Shown here piece after piece: positions 1 through 24,233 of a stretch of 64,000 bases of DNA. Every line of letters starts with the position of its first letter. Positions within the stretch are counted from its first letter, which is position 1. A program made the translations under genes and the position numbers. The notes under the pieces were generated by a model. The model had not been told where the DNA came from. It saw nothing but the letters and a program-made list of their open reading frames with translations, and searched no databases. The DNA comes from Chrysomallon squamiferum (taxonomy: Eukaryota > Mollusca > Gastropoda > Neomphalida > Peltospiridae): NCBI GenBank assembly GCA_012295275.1, contig CM022675.1:2429947-2493946 (forward strand), read 5' to 3'.

Positions 1-8499
<8,499 letters not shown>

Positions 8500-9242
8500 A
8501 AGGAAGATGTCAACAAACACCAGATTTAGTTAACCTGACAAAGAGTTCAGATTAATGTAGAAGCAAACTGAACTTGAAATCAGTTTAAAATGTTACGTAA
8601 AGTGGCTATTGTCTAATTAACCTTTTTTTTTTGTTTGCTTTTTATTTAATTATTTATTTATTTATATTATCTACTTTTTTATTTATTTATTTTTTTATTG
8701 TATATATATTTATTTATTTATTTATATGTTTATTTAGTTTAAGTATTATTATTTTTTGGGGGTTCGGGGCTTCCTTACTTCTTTTGACTTGAATGTCACT
8801 GGTTATTTAATCGCTTGAAAAACATGGATTATTTTCAGGACTTCCCTTTGAGCATTTTCTTTCAATTTGTTTGTCATTTATTTATTTATTTTATCATTAG
8901 TTCTTTTTTCTTTTTTTTTTCTTTTTTTTTTTTTTCTGTTGGTATCGGTCTTGATTTGTTAGATTATTATTTAATGATTTATTTTGCATTTCGTCTACTA
9001 GACTTTGTATTTAGTTTCATTGTATTTTATTTCATTGTTATTCTTGTTCTCGTTATTGTTGTTGTTGCTATTATTATTATTATCATTTTTATTGTTATTA
9101 TTATTATTATTATTATTATTGTTATTATTATCTTCAGATTTCGTCATTACATATTTCTTGCTTCTTTATATTTTTTCGAAATGTAATTGTTTAATGTTCT
9201 TTTGCCTTTTGCTTTAATTAAATATCCAAGACTTTGAATAAA
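8500..9242 (+). other. Gene A 3' UTR with poly(A) signal
   Basis: About 740 bases, rich in ATTT and ATT repeats, ending in AATAAA at 9237-9242 within TTTGAATAAAGCTT. The same motif, followed by TG/GT-rich sequence, ends genes B, C and D. Part of it (8770-9010) recurs near 54000. Confidence 0.7.
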
Positions 9243-9881
9243 GCTTGTAGCAATGAATGTCATGTGATTTGTTTTCTTTATTAATTCATAAACCGTGCTA
9301 ACATATTGTTTGATGCACATGTTACTTACGAAATTACTTCTCTACTTTGATCTTCATTTGTTTTGATTATTTACTTTCGTTGGGTTATTATTCTAGATAA
9401 TTTCAATTAAAACTGAAGATCATTAAATGGTTTCTAGATATTTACGCAATTTTGATGACACTTGAGTTAGGGCTTCGTTTTATGCTGCTGTTATTATATA
9501 CATGTCTACCAAATAATGAGCACAGAACTGTAAGAAGATGTATTTTATGCGCCTCTAGATCCAATATTCACAGACATACTTGTGTTCTATTCATGCAAAA
9601 ATTACAAAACTCTTTTCCTGAACTTTAAAAAATGGAAGTCACAACGTATTTAGTGAAATTTAGCAGTTTCCAGTAAAAAGTTGTTGCAATAATTTTTATT
9701 AGTAACTTACTAAATAAAATCCAGCATTCTGCAGTTAACAGCTGGTATAATAATGATTATCAATAGTTCACTGACTTAATAAAACCCAGCTTTCTGCAAC
9801 TGTTAATAAATTACTTAAAATGTATTTATTTATCTATTTATTTACTTTCTTATTTTGTTATTATTATTAATATCATTATTA

Positions 9882-9929
<48 letters not shown>

Positions 9930-10139
9930 GTTGTAGTAGTAGTAGTAATGTTAGTAGTAGTAGTATTGTCATACTCATTACCATTATCTTCTATAATAAT
10001 ATGTGTGATAATAAGGATGATGATGACGATCATCCAAATAATATTAATAAAAATAATAATAATAATAATAAAGATAGACAAATATAATGATTCACAGATA
10101 GATAAGTGAATAATAGAAACATTTATGCTTGTTTCCCAG
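9243..10139. other. Intergenic region between genes A and B
   Basis: No gene seen. It holds an inverted relic of the SRCR4 minisatellite (9702-9815), an ATT-rich tract (about 9865-9927) and unique AT-rich DNA. A promoter for B, if one existed, would lie here or further upstream. Confidence 0.5.
9702..9815 (-). repeat. Inverted relic of the SRCR4 exon-tail repeat
   Basis: Read on the minus strand, the segment gives ctgcagaatgctggatttta followed by tagtaagtt, and a second unit with tgcagaaagctgggtttta. These are two degenerate units of the gene A/C exon-tail repeat in reverse orientation. Confidence 0.8.
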
Positions 10140-10151
10140 TATAACCTAAAC

Positions 10152-10203
10152 ATGTGGATGTCATTATTGCATTTAATCATTCAGAGTGGTTCAGTCACAC
10201 TAG
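10152..10203 (+). pseudogene. Gene B signal-peptide exon, donor destroyed
   Basis: ATG in MWMSLLHL, the same 52-base length as in gene C (MWMSFVHL) and the same upstream acceptor context (cag, then tataa...). Gene C continues with gtaagt, but here the next bases are ttattt, so no donor remains. Confidence 0.8.
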
Positions 10204-10382
10204 TTATTTTATTTTTCTTGACTTTTTCTTCAAGACAATGTGTTTAATTGATATAAGTACAAGTCAAGCGAACATAATACACATCGTGAGATACGACTTA
10301 AAAAAAAATGAAAACAAAAATCAACACATAAGTAAATGATGATTGGGACTCTTTCCCAGATAATTAGCTGATATAGCTTGTT

Positions 10383-10386
<4 letters not shown>

Positions 10387-10424
<38 letters not shown>
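10387..10424 (+). repeat. (CA)n microsatellite
   Basis: About 38 bases of pure CA between the signal and EGF1 exon equivalents of pseudogene B. Confidence 0.9.
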
Positions 10425-10427
<3 letters not shown>

Positions 10428-10531
10428 AGGCACATTCTTATACAAAAAATAAGTTTATTTTTGTTTTTTCTTTATTATAAATAGATACATGTATTCATAT
10501 TTCTCTATCTATCTATCTATCAATACACACA

Positions 10532-10566
<35 letters not shown>

Positions 10567-10986
10567 GTGTTAATATTATTATTACTAGTACTAATACTGT
10601 TAGTAGTAATGCTAGTAATAGCAGTATTTGTATTTATTTAATTTGTATTTGTTTATTTATTATTAATTTATTTGTTTGTTTTTTTTCCTTATTTATTGTT
10701 ATTATTATTATTTATTTATTTTTACATTTACTGGAACAAAATATTTCAGCTGCAAACGACAAGGTCAGGATTGTGCTAATAATAAAACTTGTCAAAATGA
10801 CGGCACCTGTGACTGTGGAAATGACTACACTGGCTACAACTGTGAGCTGCAAAAGAGAGAGGTTTTTTTTGTTGTTGTTTTTTTCTTAAATTTTAATCTC
10901 TGAAATGTTTTATACGAAAGTGCAGCTGAAAAGAAACAAAAATAACAAAACAAAACCAAGTAAACAAACGTGCAACCACTAATCAC

Positions 10987-11018
<32 letters not shown>

Positions 11019-11427
11019 ATAACTATTATTTTTGTTATTATTATTATTAGTAGTAGTAGTAGTAGTAGTAGCAGTAGTATTATGATTATTATTTATTTAT
11101 TTATTTATTTATTTATGTATGTATTCAGGTTTGAGTGATTCAAGTCCGTGTACCAATCAGACTGACTCTTGTGGCTCTGATGGGGGTATCTGTTACAATG
11201 ATAATGGAAACAAGGCGTGTTTCTGTGCTACAGAATTTTATGGTGACCACTGTGAAAACAAACGATGTGAGTAATTCAAATGTCTTAACAAAATAATACC
11301 TTTAAACCTACCACAGTTTTTTAATGTATTAATAAAGGGTGGAGGATATTCCTGTAATTTTTAATAAAGCAATTTATTAAAATGATTTGACCAGTAATCT
11401 GTATGTTTGTGTGTGTGTGTGTGTGTA

Positions 11428-11531
<104 letters not shown>

Positions 11532-11624
11532 GTTTTTACATCAAATTCAGATTTATTTTCTTTAATGTCACTGTTCTTAAATTTACTTTTCGCCTCCCAG
11601 CAGAGTAAAGTAAATAGTTATAAT

Positions 11625-11669
<45 letters not shown>

Positions 11670-13120
11670 CATAAAAATTGTAATAAATAAGTAAAAGAAC
11701 AAGAATTAGATATTTATGTCTATAATAAACAAAGTCGTATTATAAATTAATCTTAATTCGAACTTGGTGTAATTAGTTGATGTCAAATACATTTTGTTTG
11801 CGATCTATGTTTTTGTTATTATTATTATTATTATTATAATTATTATTATTATTATATTTTTATTATTGTTATTATAATTATTATTATTATTGTTGTTGTT
11901 GTTGTTATATATATATTCCTCCTTTCAAATACTAATTGAAATATTTTCAGATGAACTTACCTGTGAAAAAAGTTCTATATTGATTTTGATTAATCCTGCT
12001 GGAACATTCAGTGGCGTCATCTATGCAAAAGATGAAAGAGACACGCCTAGTTGAAAATTCGCGGCGTCAGACCTACCCTCGGGAAAACAAGGTGTGGCTC
12101 TCAGTGTTCAGGACAGTGAATGTGGAGGGGTGACTGAGGTCAGTTCTGTTTGTTATTTTTATATTTTTTATTTTACTTCTTTTCTTTATGAACTATGTTT
12201 ATATATGTTGTTACCTGTATAAAATGATTAAACAAAATAAATTTAATGTTTCTTCTGCTTCAGGGAAAAAGTTATATATATATACACACACACAAACACA
12301 CACATATATTTGGTTGTTGTCTTTGTAGAAAGTGATGTTAAACATAAAGTGTAAATAGTGATTTGTTTTTAAAGCTAAATGGAGGTCGTTCTCGAGATAT
12401 CATCATTCAGTTCAGTGAAAAGTACATGACAAACCTCGACACAAAAGTCTCTGTCACTTGTAGTGAAAAAAACAACGATGCCACAACCGTGACTGTCACC
12501 AAAGTGATAACAAGCAAACAAACTGAAAGGTTCGTTGTTGTGGTCGTTGTTGTTATTATTATCATCATTACTACTACCATAATTGTTTTTTGTTGCTTTT
12601 TTTTTTCTTTTTCTTTTTTCTTTTTTTTAAATTTGTTTATTGATATTTCACACCGTATTTTCGAATATTTTCTCCTATTGTTAAAATATTTATTAGTTGC
12701 AGTAGTAGTAGTAGTTGCTGTGTTTATATATATATATATATAAACACTGTTTTGTGTGGCAGAAACCAACAGAATATCACAAACACTGATTTAACGTTTC
12801 GGTAATGACTAAATTAATGCACTGACTATTCCATTTCAAGTATCAATATTTCACTTTGTGATATTACACAAGAAAAAAATTTAATTTTTATATGGTGGAC
12901 AGTTTGGACATCTGGGATACCTCTGGATGTTATTTTACAGAGACACACAGAATATCACAAACACAGTCAACTCAATAGACTCCTCGCTTGTCCAGTTCAA
13001 CATCAACCTCAAAGACGGGTCTTCAGTTTCAGAATCAGAAGCTGTATCTTTAGATGAAGAACTTACATTTGAATTTATTACAAGTAGGAACAACTTGTTG
13101 TTTCCGTAGTTTTATTCATT

Positions 13121-13188
<68 letters not shown>

Positions 13189-14978
13189 TGCTGTGATAAA
13201 TTAATGTTGATTTGCTTTCTTTCTGAAGTGAGTTTTCGGCCCAGGAACATACTCACTTGAAAAGTTTTCTCTTTATTCTCAGATTTATTCTCAGATCGAC
13301 AGAAGTGGAAACTAAGATTGCTGACATTGAGCCACGTAATTTCTGTTTACTACATAAAAACTATACTTATTAAGTTTGAGTTGAAGATGATGAACTCTGT
13401 CATTGTCCGTGTAGAAATTACTGTTTTAAAACAGTTCAAAAATACTTCATAAAAATTATCCACAATTTAACAAAATAGAATCAAGTTTGTACTGAAATAA
13501 TTATAACTTTAAATCAGTCTTTGTTTTCTATGGTTTCTCTATTCAGTTCTCTATTTATTTTTGTCCATTTTTAAATTTCACTACAATATTTTCACACATG
13601 CGTCTTTGTATGTCTATAAACTATAATATGTACGTTTTCTGTCTCTGTATAAAGTGAAAGTTCGTCTAGTTGGTGGTAATACAAGTAAAGAAGGTCGATT
13701 AGAAGTTTTGTTCAATGGCATGTAGGGGAGCGTGCTTTCTTATGGCTTTCACCTCTTTGAAGCTACTGCGGTTTGTAGGACTCTCGGTTACATGAAGTAA
13801 GTAAATTACAAACACTACTGATTATTCTCTGTATTAAGTTTCTCTGACACAGTCATCACTGCCATAACACACTTCACATCATTAGTATCCAAAAGTCACT
13901 TATAATTATACTGAAAAGTGTCTCCGCAATTTCAAAAGAAAACATACAACACTGGAAGACTAGAGTGTGTGGTGTGATTGTTCCCTAGATCAGTCCTCAT
14001 TTTTCTCTTATTTCCCACTGCAGTCAGTATCCACTTAACTGTTTATCACAACTGCACAGAACAAATATACACATCTAATTGGAATCGTTGTTCTTACTGG
14101 CATTATATGTGTTAAATTAAACTGTCAGATTGTGTAAACACTCCGCACGGTTCTTAAAGTTTATTCGTTCGATGGACTAGTCTGTCCCATATATCCAAAT
14201 ATTATTAGTAATAATGATAACAAAATAAAGTGAGATCTGTGTAAAGTTTCTGTTTATAGTACATTCCTGTTGTTGATGGTGGTGGTGTTTGTTTGTTTTT
14301 TCCACTGAGCTGCAGGATGATTGAAGTAATTCTATTTCAAATTCGGGATCATGCAGAGAGATGCCTATGAGATAAACAGTTATATAAATATTCAATATTC
14401 TTACAGAAAAACAAAAGATATGCATATTTTGTTGCCAATTCATTTTTAGCGAAAGTATCAAATTAAAAGAGGATAACGTTGTCTTTTTTTTTTAATTTTC
14501 TTTTTTTTCTTAGTTTTCCATGTTAGCTTTTTATGAGCAAAATTATGATTAAGTATTTCTCCCAAAATTATTCTTTTCATTTCGTATATTATAACATCAT
14601 TAAATAAAGCATGATACACTACATAAAATAACATACGTTGTGCAAATTCATGGACGCTGATTAAAGATAATTAACGATTCTATTACGTAGTACATATTTA
14701 GAGGCAGTAATGATAGGACTATGCTTACAGTTAAATTTGGATGACTGTTTTCAACAGTGTCTATGGTATGCCGCGTGGCAAAGGATTCTTCCCAGTCGGA
14801 AGTGGACATGTCTTTTCAGGTGAATTTTGGTGCAATGGATGTGAACTGGACGTACATGATTGTCAATCATGGCAAACTATTAAATGCTCTAATCAGTGCA
14901 ATAGTCCTGATCAACTTGGAATTATATGTGATGGTAAAATGTATTGTCATTATCACTATTATTATTATTACAACTACA

Positions 14979-15026
<48 letters not shown>

Positions 15027-15343
15027 GCTGCTACTACTTTCCTTCTATTTTACTTTTTCCTTTTTTTTTTGTATTACAAAACATAGATCAGTTTAATTAT
15101 GAAGAATAACAGTAGGAACAGAAAAGATCGTTGTTGTTACTTTTTGTTTCTATTTTCTTGCTCTTTCCATCAACTAAATTTCTAAAATATGATCGTTTAA
15201 ATAAAATTAATAAAATTAATATAATTAAAGTGAAAATATAAGAAATAAAAAACAACGAAATATTAATGGACCAACTGACACTAAATATGAATTCAATCAA
15301 AACAATATATATATATATGTATATATATGTATATCTTCAATAA

Positions 15344-15382
<39 letters not shown>

Positions 15383-15969
15383 AACCTGAAATTAAATGAA
15401 AGTTGCATTTTTCTCCACTGTAAAAGAAAACCCTAAACCGTTCGAAATCCGGCTGGTGGACGGAGAGAGCAAAGACGAAGGAAGACTTGAGGTATTGGAG
15501 GATGGAGAATGGAAATCGGTTTGTCACGCAAAACCGGGAGACTCCGATGCGGCAGAAGTTGCGTGCAGACAAATGGGTTATGCAACGTTAGTACGCCTTT
15601 CCAATCTTCAGTGTTAACATATTTAATGTATGAACAAATAAATAACACTAACAAAAGTTATTGGTGATGATGATGTTGGTGGTGGCGATGATGTTGTCTT
15701 AATTCTGTTGCTAAGATCATTAAGTGATTATAAGGAAATGCCAGAAATATAACTGTTTTTCAGACGAATAATTACCCTTTCTAAATAAACGGAGAATGAT
15801 TTTGAGACTTTCTGATTAATATCTAGTTTTATCTTCTTCTAACAGGATATATTTTCATGTTAGTATTTACTTTGTCGTGCTGCCTCTAGTGATGATTGAT
15901 CGTTGATATTTCGTTCAGTATTAATATATTAATAGTTCTCTTACATGTACACAAATAAGAAATTATTTT

Positions 15970-15990
15970 TCAAACAAAAATAGTAGTTGC

Positions 15991-16038
<48 letters not shown>

Positions 16039-16045
16039 CAATAAC

Positions 16046-16110
<65 letters not shown>

Positions 16111-16132
16111 TAATAATAATAATAATAAACCT
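15970..16132 (+). repeat. (AAT)n microsatellite
   Basis: About 160 bases of AAT repeats with occasional AAC interruptions, in the intron inside SRCR2 of gene B. Gene A has an (ATT)-rich tract at the equivalent place. Confidence 0.9.
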
Positions 16133-16943
16133 GTAATCAAATAGCATTAAGAAATGTATTATATTTTTCTTAACAGAGGTAAACCTACTAGTAATGGTGC
16201 AAAAGTGACTGGCAATAAGTGGAAGTACATCGCTGATTGCTCCAGTTCGGAGCCTGCTATTCATATGTGACTTCTGAAAGTTCGCGATGAAACGAAAAAC
16301 TGTCTGTCTGTAGATGTCAAGTGTTCAGGTATTTATGTTAAAACTATCAGTTTACAATAGGTTTCATTTTTTATTACTTACTTTATTTAATGAGTTTCGT
16401 TTAAATTTCTTTCTAATTTTTCATAATGTTGACTGTGCCACAGTTCAAGAATTACGACAATTCTATCAACACGTATTTCAGTTTTGTTGCGAATGTATAC
16501 AGTTAATTATCGGTCATAGGAAGCAAAACCAAAAGAAATAACATGAACTCCACAAATAATAAAAGTTAAATGGCGAAGGTTTTGAATATTTGTTAAACCT
16601 GTGCTACCTCTGACTGTATATAGTTTTTTAGATATTTTATTTTATTTTATTTTTGTTTCTTATTATAGATAACACATCAGAATATGAAATGCGACTAGTT
16701 GGTGGCCCAACCAGTAACTACGGTGTAGTTGAACTGAAAAAAGACAATGAGTGGGGCAGACTTTATGATATTGAAATCAGTCCAGCCGATGCTAAAGTTA
16801 TGTGCAGAACTCTTGGATATAACGAGTAAGTCAACATTGAAACAATTCAACATGGCTTCAAAACATGCAGCAGTTCCTCGCACTGAAGAATATTTTAGAA
16901 AATATCAGAAGAAAATTTATAGAGAATAAAAAAATATTAAGAA

Positions 16944-17006
<63 letters not shown>

Positions 17007-17672
17007 TAATAATCACAACAAAAATAAAGCACAACAGTTATGTAATTATTTGGTATGCAGTTATATATTTTAATTGTTTGATTTTCTATATTTATTTATT
17101 TATTTATTTACCTAAAGAAGTTACGCAGCAATACTACTGACTCCTCGGGAGCACAATTTGACTTCAAACAACACAAAAATCTGGACATCAGGTGTAACCT
17201 GTGGAGGAAAGGAAACTGATATTAACCAGTGTCAGTTTAACTTTAATCTAAACCCCGATGATAAAACTAAGTTTACAGGCTTGCTGTGTGGAGGTAATAT
17301 ATTTTAAATATCAGTCAAAATAAACTTACAACAGATTTTAATTGTTTTTATTTTTTTCATTTCCGATTATCAGTATAGCGTTCACTGTCTTAGACCAAAT
17401 GCAAACACTGAAATACGTACTTTCATAAAAGCTAACTGAAACATGCTGCTGTGCTGTATTTTATATTTATTGTGCGATATGACAATATGTTTGGTTTTTG
17501 TTTGTTTTTCTTCAGAGGACAATTCAGAAATTAAGATTCGTCTGGTGAATGGCAGTTCAGAATGAAAAGGTCGATTAGAGATTAAATATCTTGGAATGTG
17601 GGGCACAGTCTGTTATAAATTTCATACTGATTACAACGCAGCTGTTTACTGCAGAATGCTGGGTTTCAGTGG

Positions 17673-17790
17673 GTAAGTTATTAACAATCATTATTATAAC
17701 ATGTTTACTGTAGAATGCTGTGTTTTACTAATTAAGTTATTAATAAAGATTATTAAATTTAAATGTAAATGCTCGATTTTACTGTGTAAG
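17673..17790 (+). repeat. Degenerate SRCR4 exon-tail repeat in gene B
   Basis: After the gene B SRCR4 first-half exon there are one or two decayed units (for example tgtttactgtagaatgctgtg followed by ttttactaa). The array is therefore almost absent here compared with genes A and C. Confidence 0.65.
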
Positions 17791-17885
17791 TTGTTAATAT
17801 AAATGTTTAATATCTGTTTTCAGCTTAAAATAATTTTCAGTTTTTCAATTTCCTAAATCGGGCAACTTCCATATTAAATAAATCG

Positions 17886-17933
<48 letters not shown>

Positions 17934-18600
17934 TGTTTTTAGTTTCATTTTTTTTAAACTCCTCAAAAACAAAAAAAAAAAAATAAAAGAAAAAAAATAA
18001 ATAGATAAATAAAAAACATGCTTTCATATAAATACTAACTGTTTTTATTTTATTGATGAAAATTAAAATTGCCTGTTTGATCAGTAGGATATAGAAACGA
18101 GATATTTTAACAGTAAAACATGGGGTGTGACATTTTTCAAATATGTTTTACAGATCAAATGCAACAGCAGTTGGTGCAGCTTATTTTTATCAAGGATCAG
18201 GACCTATCTTTCTGCGTGATATTCACTGTTTTGGAAATGAAACAAGTCTTGAAGAGTGTAATTTTCAATGGGGTAACTCCTACTGTGAACATGAAAACGA
18301 TGCTGGTGTGATATGTGCAGGTAACACTAAACAACTGTTAAAGATAAAATTTCTAATTTTAATAATTTCCTGTATAACACCAACAATTATTTATAATATT
18401 GTTATTTACTGATAAATCTGTTGGGATTTAAGTCATTTCCTGTATCAAGTTTTCTGAAGATAGATTCAACACAAGCCACTATTTCGATTTCACATTCGGA
18501 GTTTTGAAATTAGTGAAAAGAAAAAATAAATAGAAATGAAACATTCATTTAAAGGCGTTAAACATATAATAATAATAACAACAACAACAACAACAACAAC

Positions 18601-18636
<36 letters not shown>

Positions 18637-19874
18637 TACTAAATATTAAAGAAAGAGAGAGAACAGAAACACATGTATGAATTTTAGTACCATATTATTA
18701 ATTGAATGAATTTTTAAATAATTTACGGAAATATGAAACACTTTTATTTTTTTATTTTCCCCCGTAGGAAAATGTGTTTAAAAAAAAAAACATGAAATAT
18801 TCGTTTCCTCAGTCAATATATTTGTGTCAGTCACTATACATTAACATATGCACAAATTTTCCATTATTTTCTTTGAATATCACCAATCAGAATAATACAG
18901 AAATCAGTGTTAAATGGAATAGTATTAACTCGTAGTAACGTGTTCAAATGTAGTTACTAGCTAACGTTATTTAACTCTAGAGATACAACACCATTATATT
19001 TACAAAGCTATGAATAAAACTTGATTTTTTAAATAATATTAATTCTAGCAAAGAACATAATTTGTTTTTTGATAACAGCATTTACAAATTGTAATATCCT
19101 ATTATATTTTGAACAGAGACAGAATCAGGCACTCTCAGAATAGAATCATGCACACAGAAAACTGGAGACGATAGTGAAACTGAAAATCATTGAAAACAGG
19201 TAATATTTTATTTTTAAAACTATTTAGAGTTTAATACTTTCTTATCCGCAAATAGAAATATGGATATTACTCGTGTTGGAGACGGAATGACTATTTCTAG
19301 GATTTCATTTTTCCGTCAGAATCTAATAATTATTTATTATCTCTATATGTATAAAACAGACTTAGAATTAACTTCACTGACATGATTCTACAGTAAGACT
19401 TCTGCCCCGTGAAAACAATGTCTTCATTCCTAGGATGACCCAGCATTTTCTGAAATAGTACCATTTAACAACCTAGTCAGTCCTCTGTTATCAGTAATTA
19501 AAGTGAGAGCGTACAAAGTTATAATTATACAATGTGCATTTTATCACGTCACCTGTTCAATCACAGCTAAATAATCAAAGAGAAATGAAGTTTAGTTGTG
19601 ACTGGTTGATAACTGTGTTTCTTTTTTCAGCTGTCCTTCGTCTGAGATCGGTAAACTGATGATACTGGAGCCTGAAAGATCGGGAAACAACGTCACATTC
19701 AAGTTGAAAGCTTTCACCTTTAACAAAAACAACGCAGTCTCTACAGAATGTTCTGTCAAAGTTTGTCCTCCAGATCAAAAATCTCAGTGCGACCCTGTAA
19801 GTTTTAACATTTCTAATCAAACTTTTACGTTGATTGTACTAAAGTTGTTATTATTATTATTATTACTAAACCTA

Positions 19875-19917
<43 letters not shown>

Positions 19918-20730
19918 GTTATTATTATTATTAATTAGTAAATTTATATATTTATTTATTTATTTATTGTTTCGTGATGCGAGGATTTTACGTAATGTAT
20001 TCAGTAAATGGAAAAATAAACAATTCTGATTACGTTACTAACAATACTTGAAGACAACAGTCATTTCGGTCTTGTTGATTTATATTATTTTGTTTTGTAT
20101 TATTATTATTATTAGTAGTAGTAGTAGTGGTAGTAGTAATAGTAGTAGTAGTAGTAGTAGTATTTCATTCTCTCAATGGCTATATTTATTTCAAGTAGGA
20201 GAAATGCTGAACGTTTTCCGCAAAATCAGAAATCAGACAATCAAATTTGACATTCATATTTATAATTTCAGGTGGACTGCAACGGGAAGGCAGAGTCTGG
20301 AAGAAAACGAAGATCAGCTGAAACGTCTGATGAACTTGTCATAAAGACATTCACTGTCCTGGACGTGATTGTAGAAGATCGAACACCGCGTGAGTTGATT
20401 TGTTTTCTTTAATTTTAATCGTATTTGCGATTAGTTTTATCGTATTAAACAAACATCTGAATGGAGATTTTCCTTCAGATATATTAGCAGCAAGAAAGGT
20501 TCCAAAAATCTGACGTTTAACAATATTACTACTTTCTAGGTATCTCACCGACATCAGGTAAAAAACATGGATCTCATCAAGTTTGTGTGAACACCACGAT
20601 TCTGATTGTTCTCTGTGTTGTCATGGTGATCGTCTTCTCACTTGTCATTGGGATTGTGGTGGTCGTCTTCCTGAGGAAGAAAAAGTCCAATCAGAAGAAG
20701 GAAGATGTCAAAAACATGACATTTACTTAA

Positions 20731-21706
<976 letters not shown>

Positions 21707-22097
21707 GCTTATTGGGGTGCATCTCTTGTAGTTTGTTTTCTGTAATATGTCGTAGATATTAGTTGAGATTTATTTTTTGTTTATATAATTATTATCATTA
21801 CTATATTCTGGGTTTTCGGCTTATTGTATAAATTCATGACAGAAAAAAAGCCTTTTCCCCCTGAAGGTTCTTGTTGTAATTATCATATTTTTGTCATGCA
21901 TAAAACGATGTTTTTCCTTACTTTTCTAGCTTAAATTACTGTACGTGTGAATCCTTATTCTTCTTCTATATTACTAAAAAATAAATTGTTACAATTATTA
22001 TTATTGTTATTATTATTTTTATTATTATTATTATTGTTGTTGCTGTTGTTGTTATTGTTTGTGTTGTTGTTGTTATTATTATTCTTATTATGATTAT

Positions 22098-22582
22098 TAC
22101 TTTTCCGAATTAAAAAAGAAAGCAAACATACGTAACGACATTAAAATTATCTGTGTGTAAATAGCTACAAAAAAGACTACTTCTTTAAAGAGGCAGACGA
22201 GTGAGAAATCTCACTGAACTTTTGGTGGCATGTTAACAGGTGTCACTACGACCAATAAGTAAAGACTACACAGAATCGCTTGATATCGAGTGACATTATT
22301 TAATACCATTACTGATTATAATTATTAATAGTTTTAAAACAAAAAGGAATTTGTCTTCTATTTAATTTCTCTATTCAGTTTTATCTTTGGTGTTATTCTA
22401 TCGCTGATTTTTCAACTTATTATTTTCTCCATTTTAATATTGTCAATACATACACTTATAGTGAAATCTTTCAAGAAGTGTTTTTCGTCCATTACCATCA
22501 AGTGTAACAGTACTAGTAACAGTAGTCTTAGTAGTAGTAGGAGTGTTATTATTACCAGCAGCAGCAACTGAACGAATAGCAA

Positions 22583-22613
<31 letters not shown>

Positions 22614-23158
22614 GGCATTATTATTATAAGAAGTAGTAGTACTACCAGTATACCTCTATATGTGCAGCACTAAAGAGAAAAGACAACTGTGAATTAATTT
22701 ACTATAACAAAGATTCGCTTAGAGATGACAAGAAAAAGACAGACATGTTTGTTACTACATTTAACAACAGACAAAACTAAACTAAATATATGTCGAGACA
22801 TAACAAGGGAGACTACTGTCGTCACAGCTGAGTGCAAGTATCCATTGCTCGTGTTTTTATGCTCTGATATGTTTATTATTTACTTCATGCTTTCCTCAAA
22901 ATAGTTTTATCTACTCACACATAAAAACACAAACACACAGAAACACTCTTTTATCACTTTCCACGTGTCAGTAAAAGAATACAGAATCATCAATGTAACA
23001 CGTATCAGATAATAACTTTTGTTTCTAATTTACTTCCATTAAAAGATAGCCTTATTAAGATGAATAAATAAATAAATAAATAGATAATTTCGCTGTCAAA
23101 CTATCTGAAGAGATTTAAATAAAAAACTTAGGCTTTTGAAATTCATAGTTTAACTGAC

Positions 23159-23198
<40 letters not shown>

Positions 23199-23485
23199 TC
23201 CGTAAGTATTATAATTACTCAGTGAAATTACATTTTCACTAAGTAATTAAGTACTTACAGATCACTGTAATTATAATCGTGTACAATTATGATGATCAAA
23301 CTATGATATCAAGTGAATCTGTGTAGTCTTTGCTGATAGGTCATGCTGTCACGTGTTAAGGTGCCACCAAAAGTTCAGATAATCTGCCTGTTTAAAAACT
23401 TAGTCTATTCTGTTGCTACATACCTAGTTAGAATTATAATGTAGTAAGGTAGTTTTGCTTTGTTTATTAATTCGGACAAAGTTAT
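22098..23485. mobile_element. Non-autonomous element with long terminal inverted repeats (B flank)
   Basis: The left arm (about 22098-22300) and right arm (about 23300-23485) are reverse complements with mismatches. Both contain the core gaacttttggtggca, with ttccgaatta-type sequence at the outer ends and aagactacacaga at the inner ends. Arms are about 190 bases, spacer about 1 kb. No transposase was seen. A partner copy lies downstream of gene D. Confidence 0.72.
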
Positions 23486-23501
23486 AATAATAATAATAAT
23501 A

Positions 23502-23534
<33 letters not shown>

Positions 23535-23535
23535 T

Positions 23536-23593
<58 letters not shown>

Positions 23594-23881
23594 GTAATTA
23601 TAATTATAACAATAAACACATTCTTGACTTTTAGCATAATCAGTATGATGTTACATTTTGGTTTCTGGATTTCCTCCAGAAATAAAAATATCATCTTTGT
23701 TACAAGTATTACTGATAAAGAAAGTCATTACAGACTGAGTCTCCAATGCCTCCCAGTGTCTTTATCCGTGAAACTGAGAGATTTAGACATTTTACTTCTA
23801 TTCAGTACGTTAATGAACACTAAATACTGAAGTTTCGTGAGAGAAATAAATTAGCGACAAAACATGAGAGGACTATCTGAG

Positions 23882-24233
23882 CATGGGGCGGGCAAACTTC
23901 TTAAAACAGGGGCCGGATGGATCTGATAGGAAGAGCATCAGGACCAGAATACGAAATGAGAACAACAAATATTTCAGAACGAGTATTTTATGTAAACAGT
24001 AATTTTACTTTTAACGGATGCGGACACTATTAATTCGGCGAGTGCCTTCGAGACCGCTTAAAAATTAAACTTGAGTGTGACGTGAATAAAAAAATAATAA
24101 TAATAAAAATAAAAACAGCTGTATCAGCTGACTTTATTTCATTGACTTTTATGTTGCTGTCTTGGATGTTAATTGTTAACAGTTTGGCGAACCAGACAAT
24201 AAATCTACCTGGGCCGTTGTTTGCCCGCCGCTG
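23882..24233. mobile_element. hAT-like MITE
   Basis: The left end reads catggggcgggcaaac and, further in, ggggccggatgg. The right end, reverse complemented, reads cagcggcgggcaaac with cggccca further in. This GGCGGGCAAAC plus GGGCC terminal pattern is typical of hAT (Charlie-type) non-autonomous elements. About 352 bases, no coding capacity. No clear 8-bp target duplication was visible. Confidence 0.6.
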
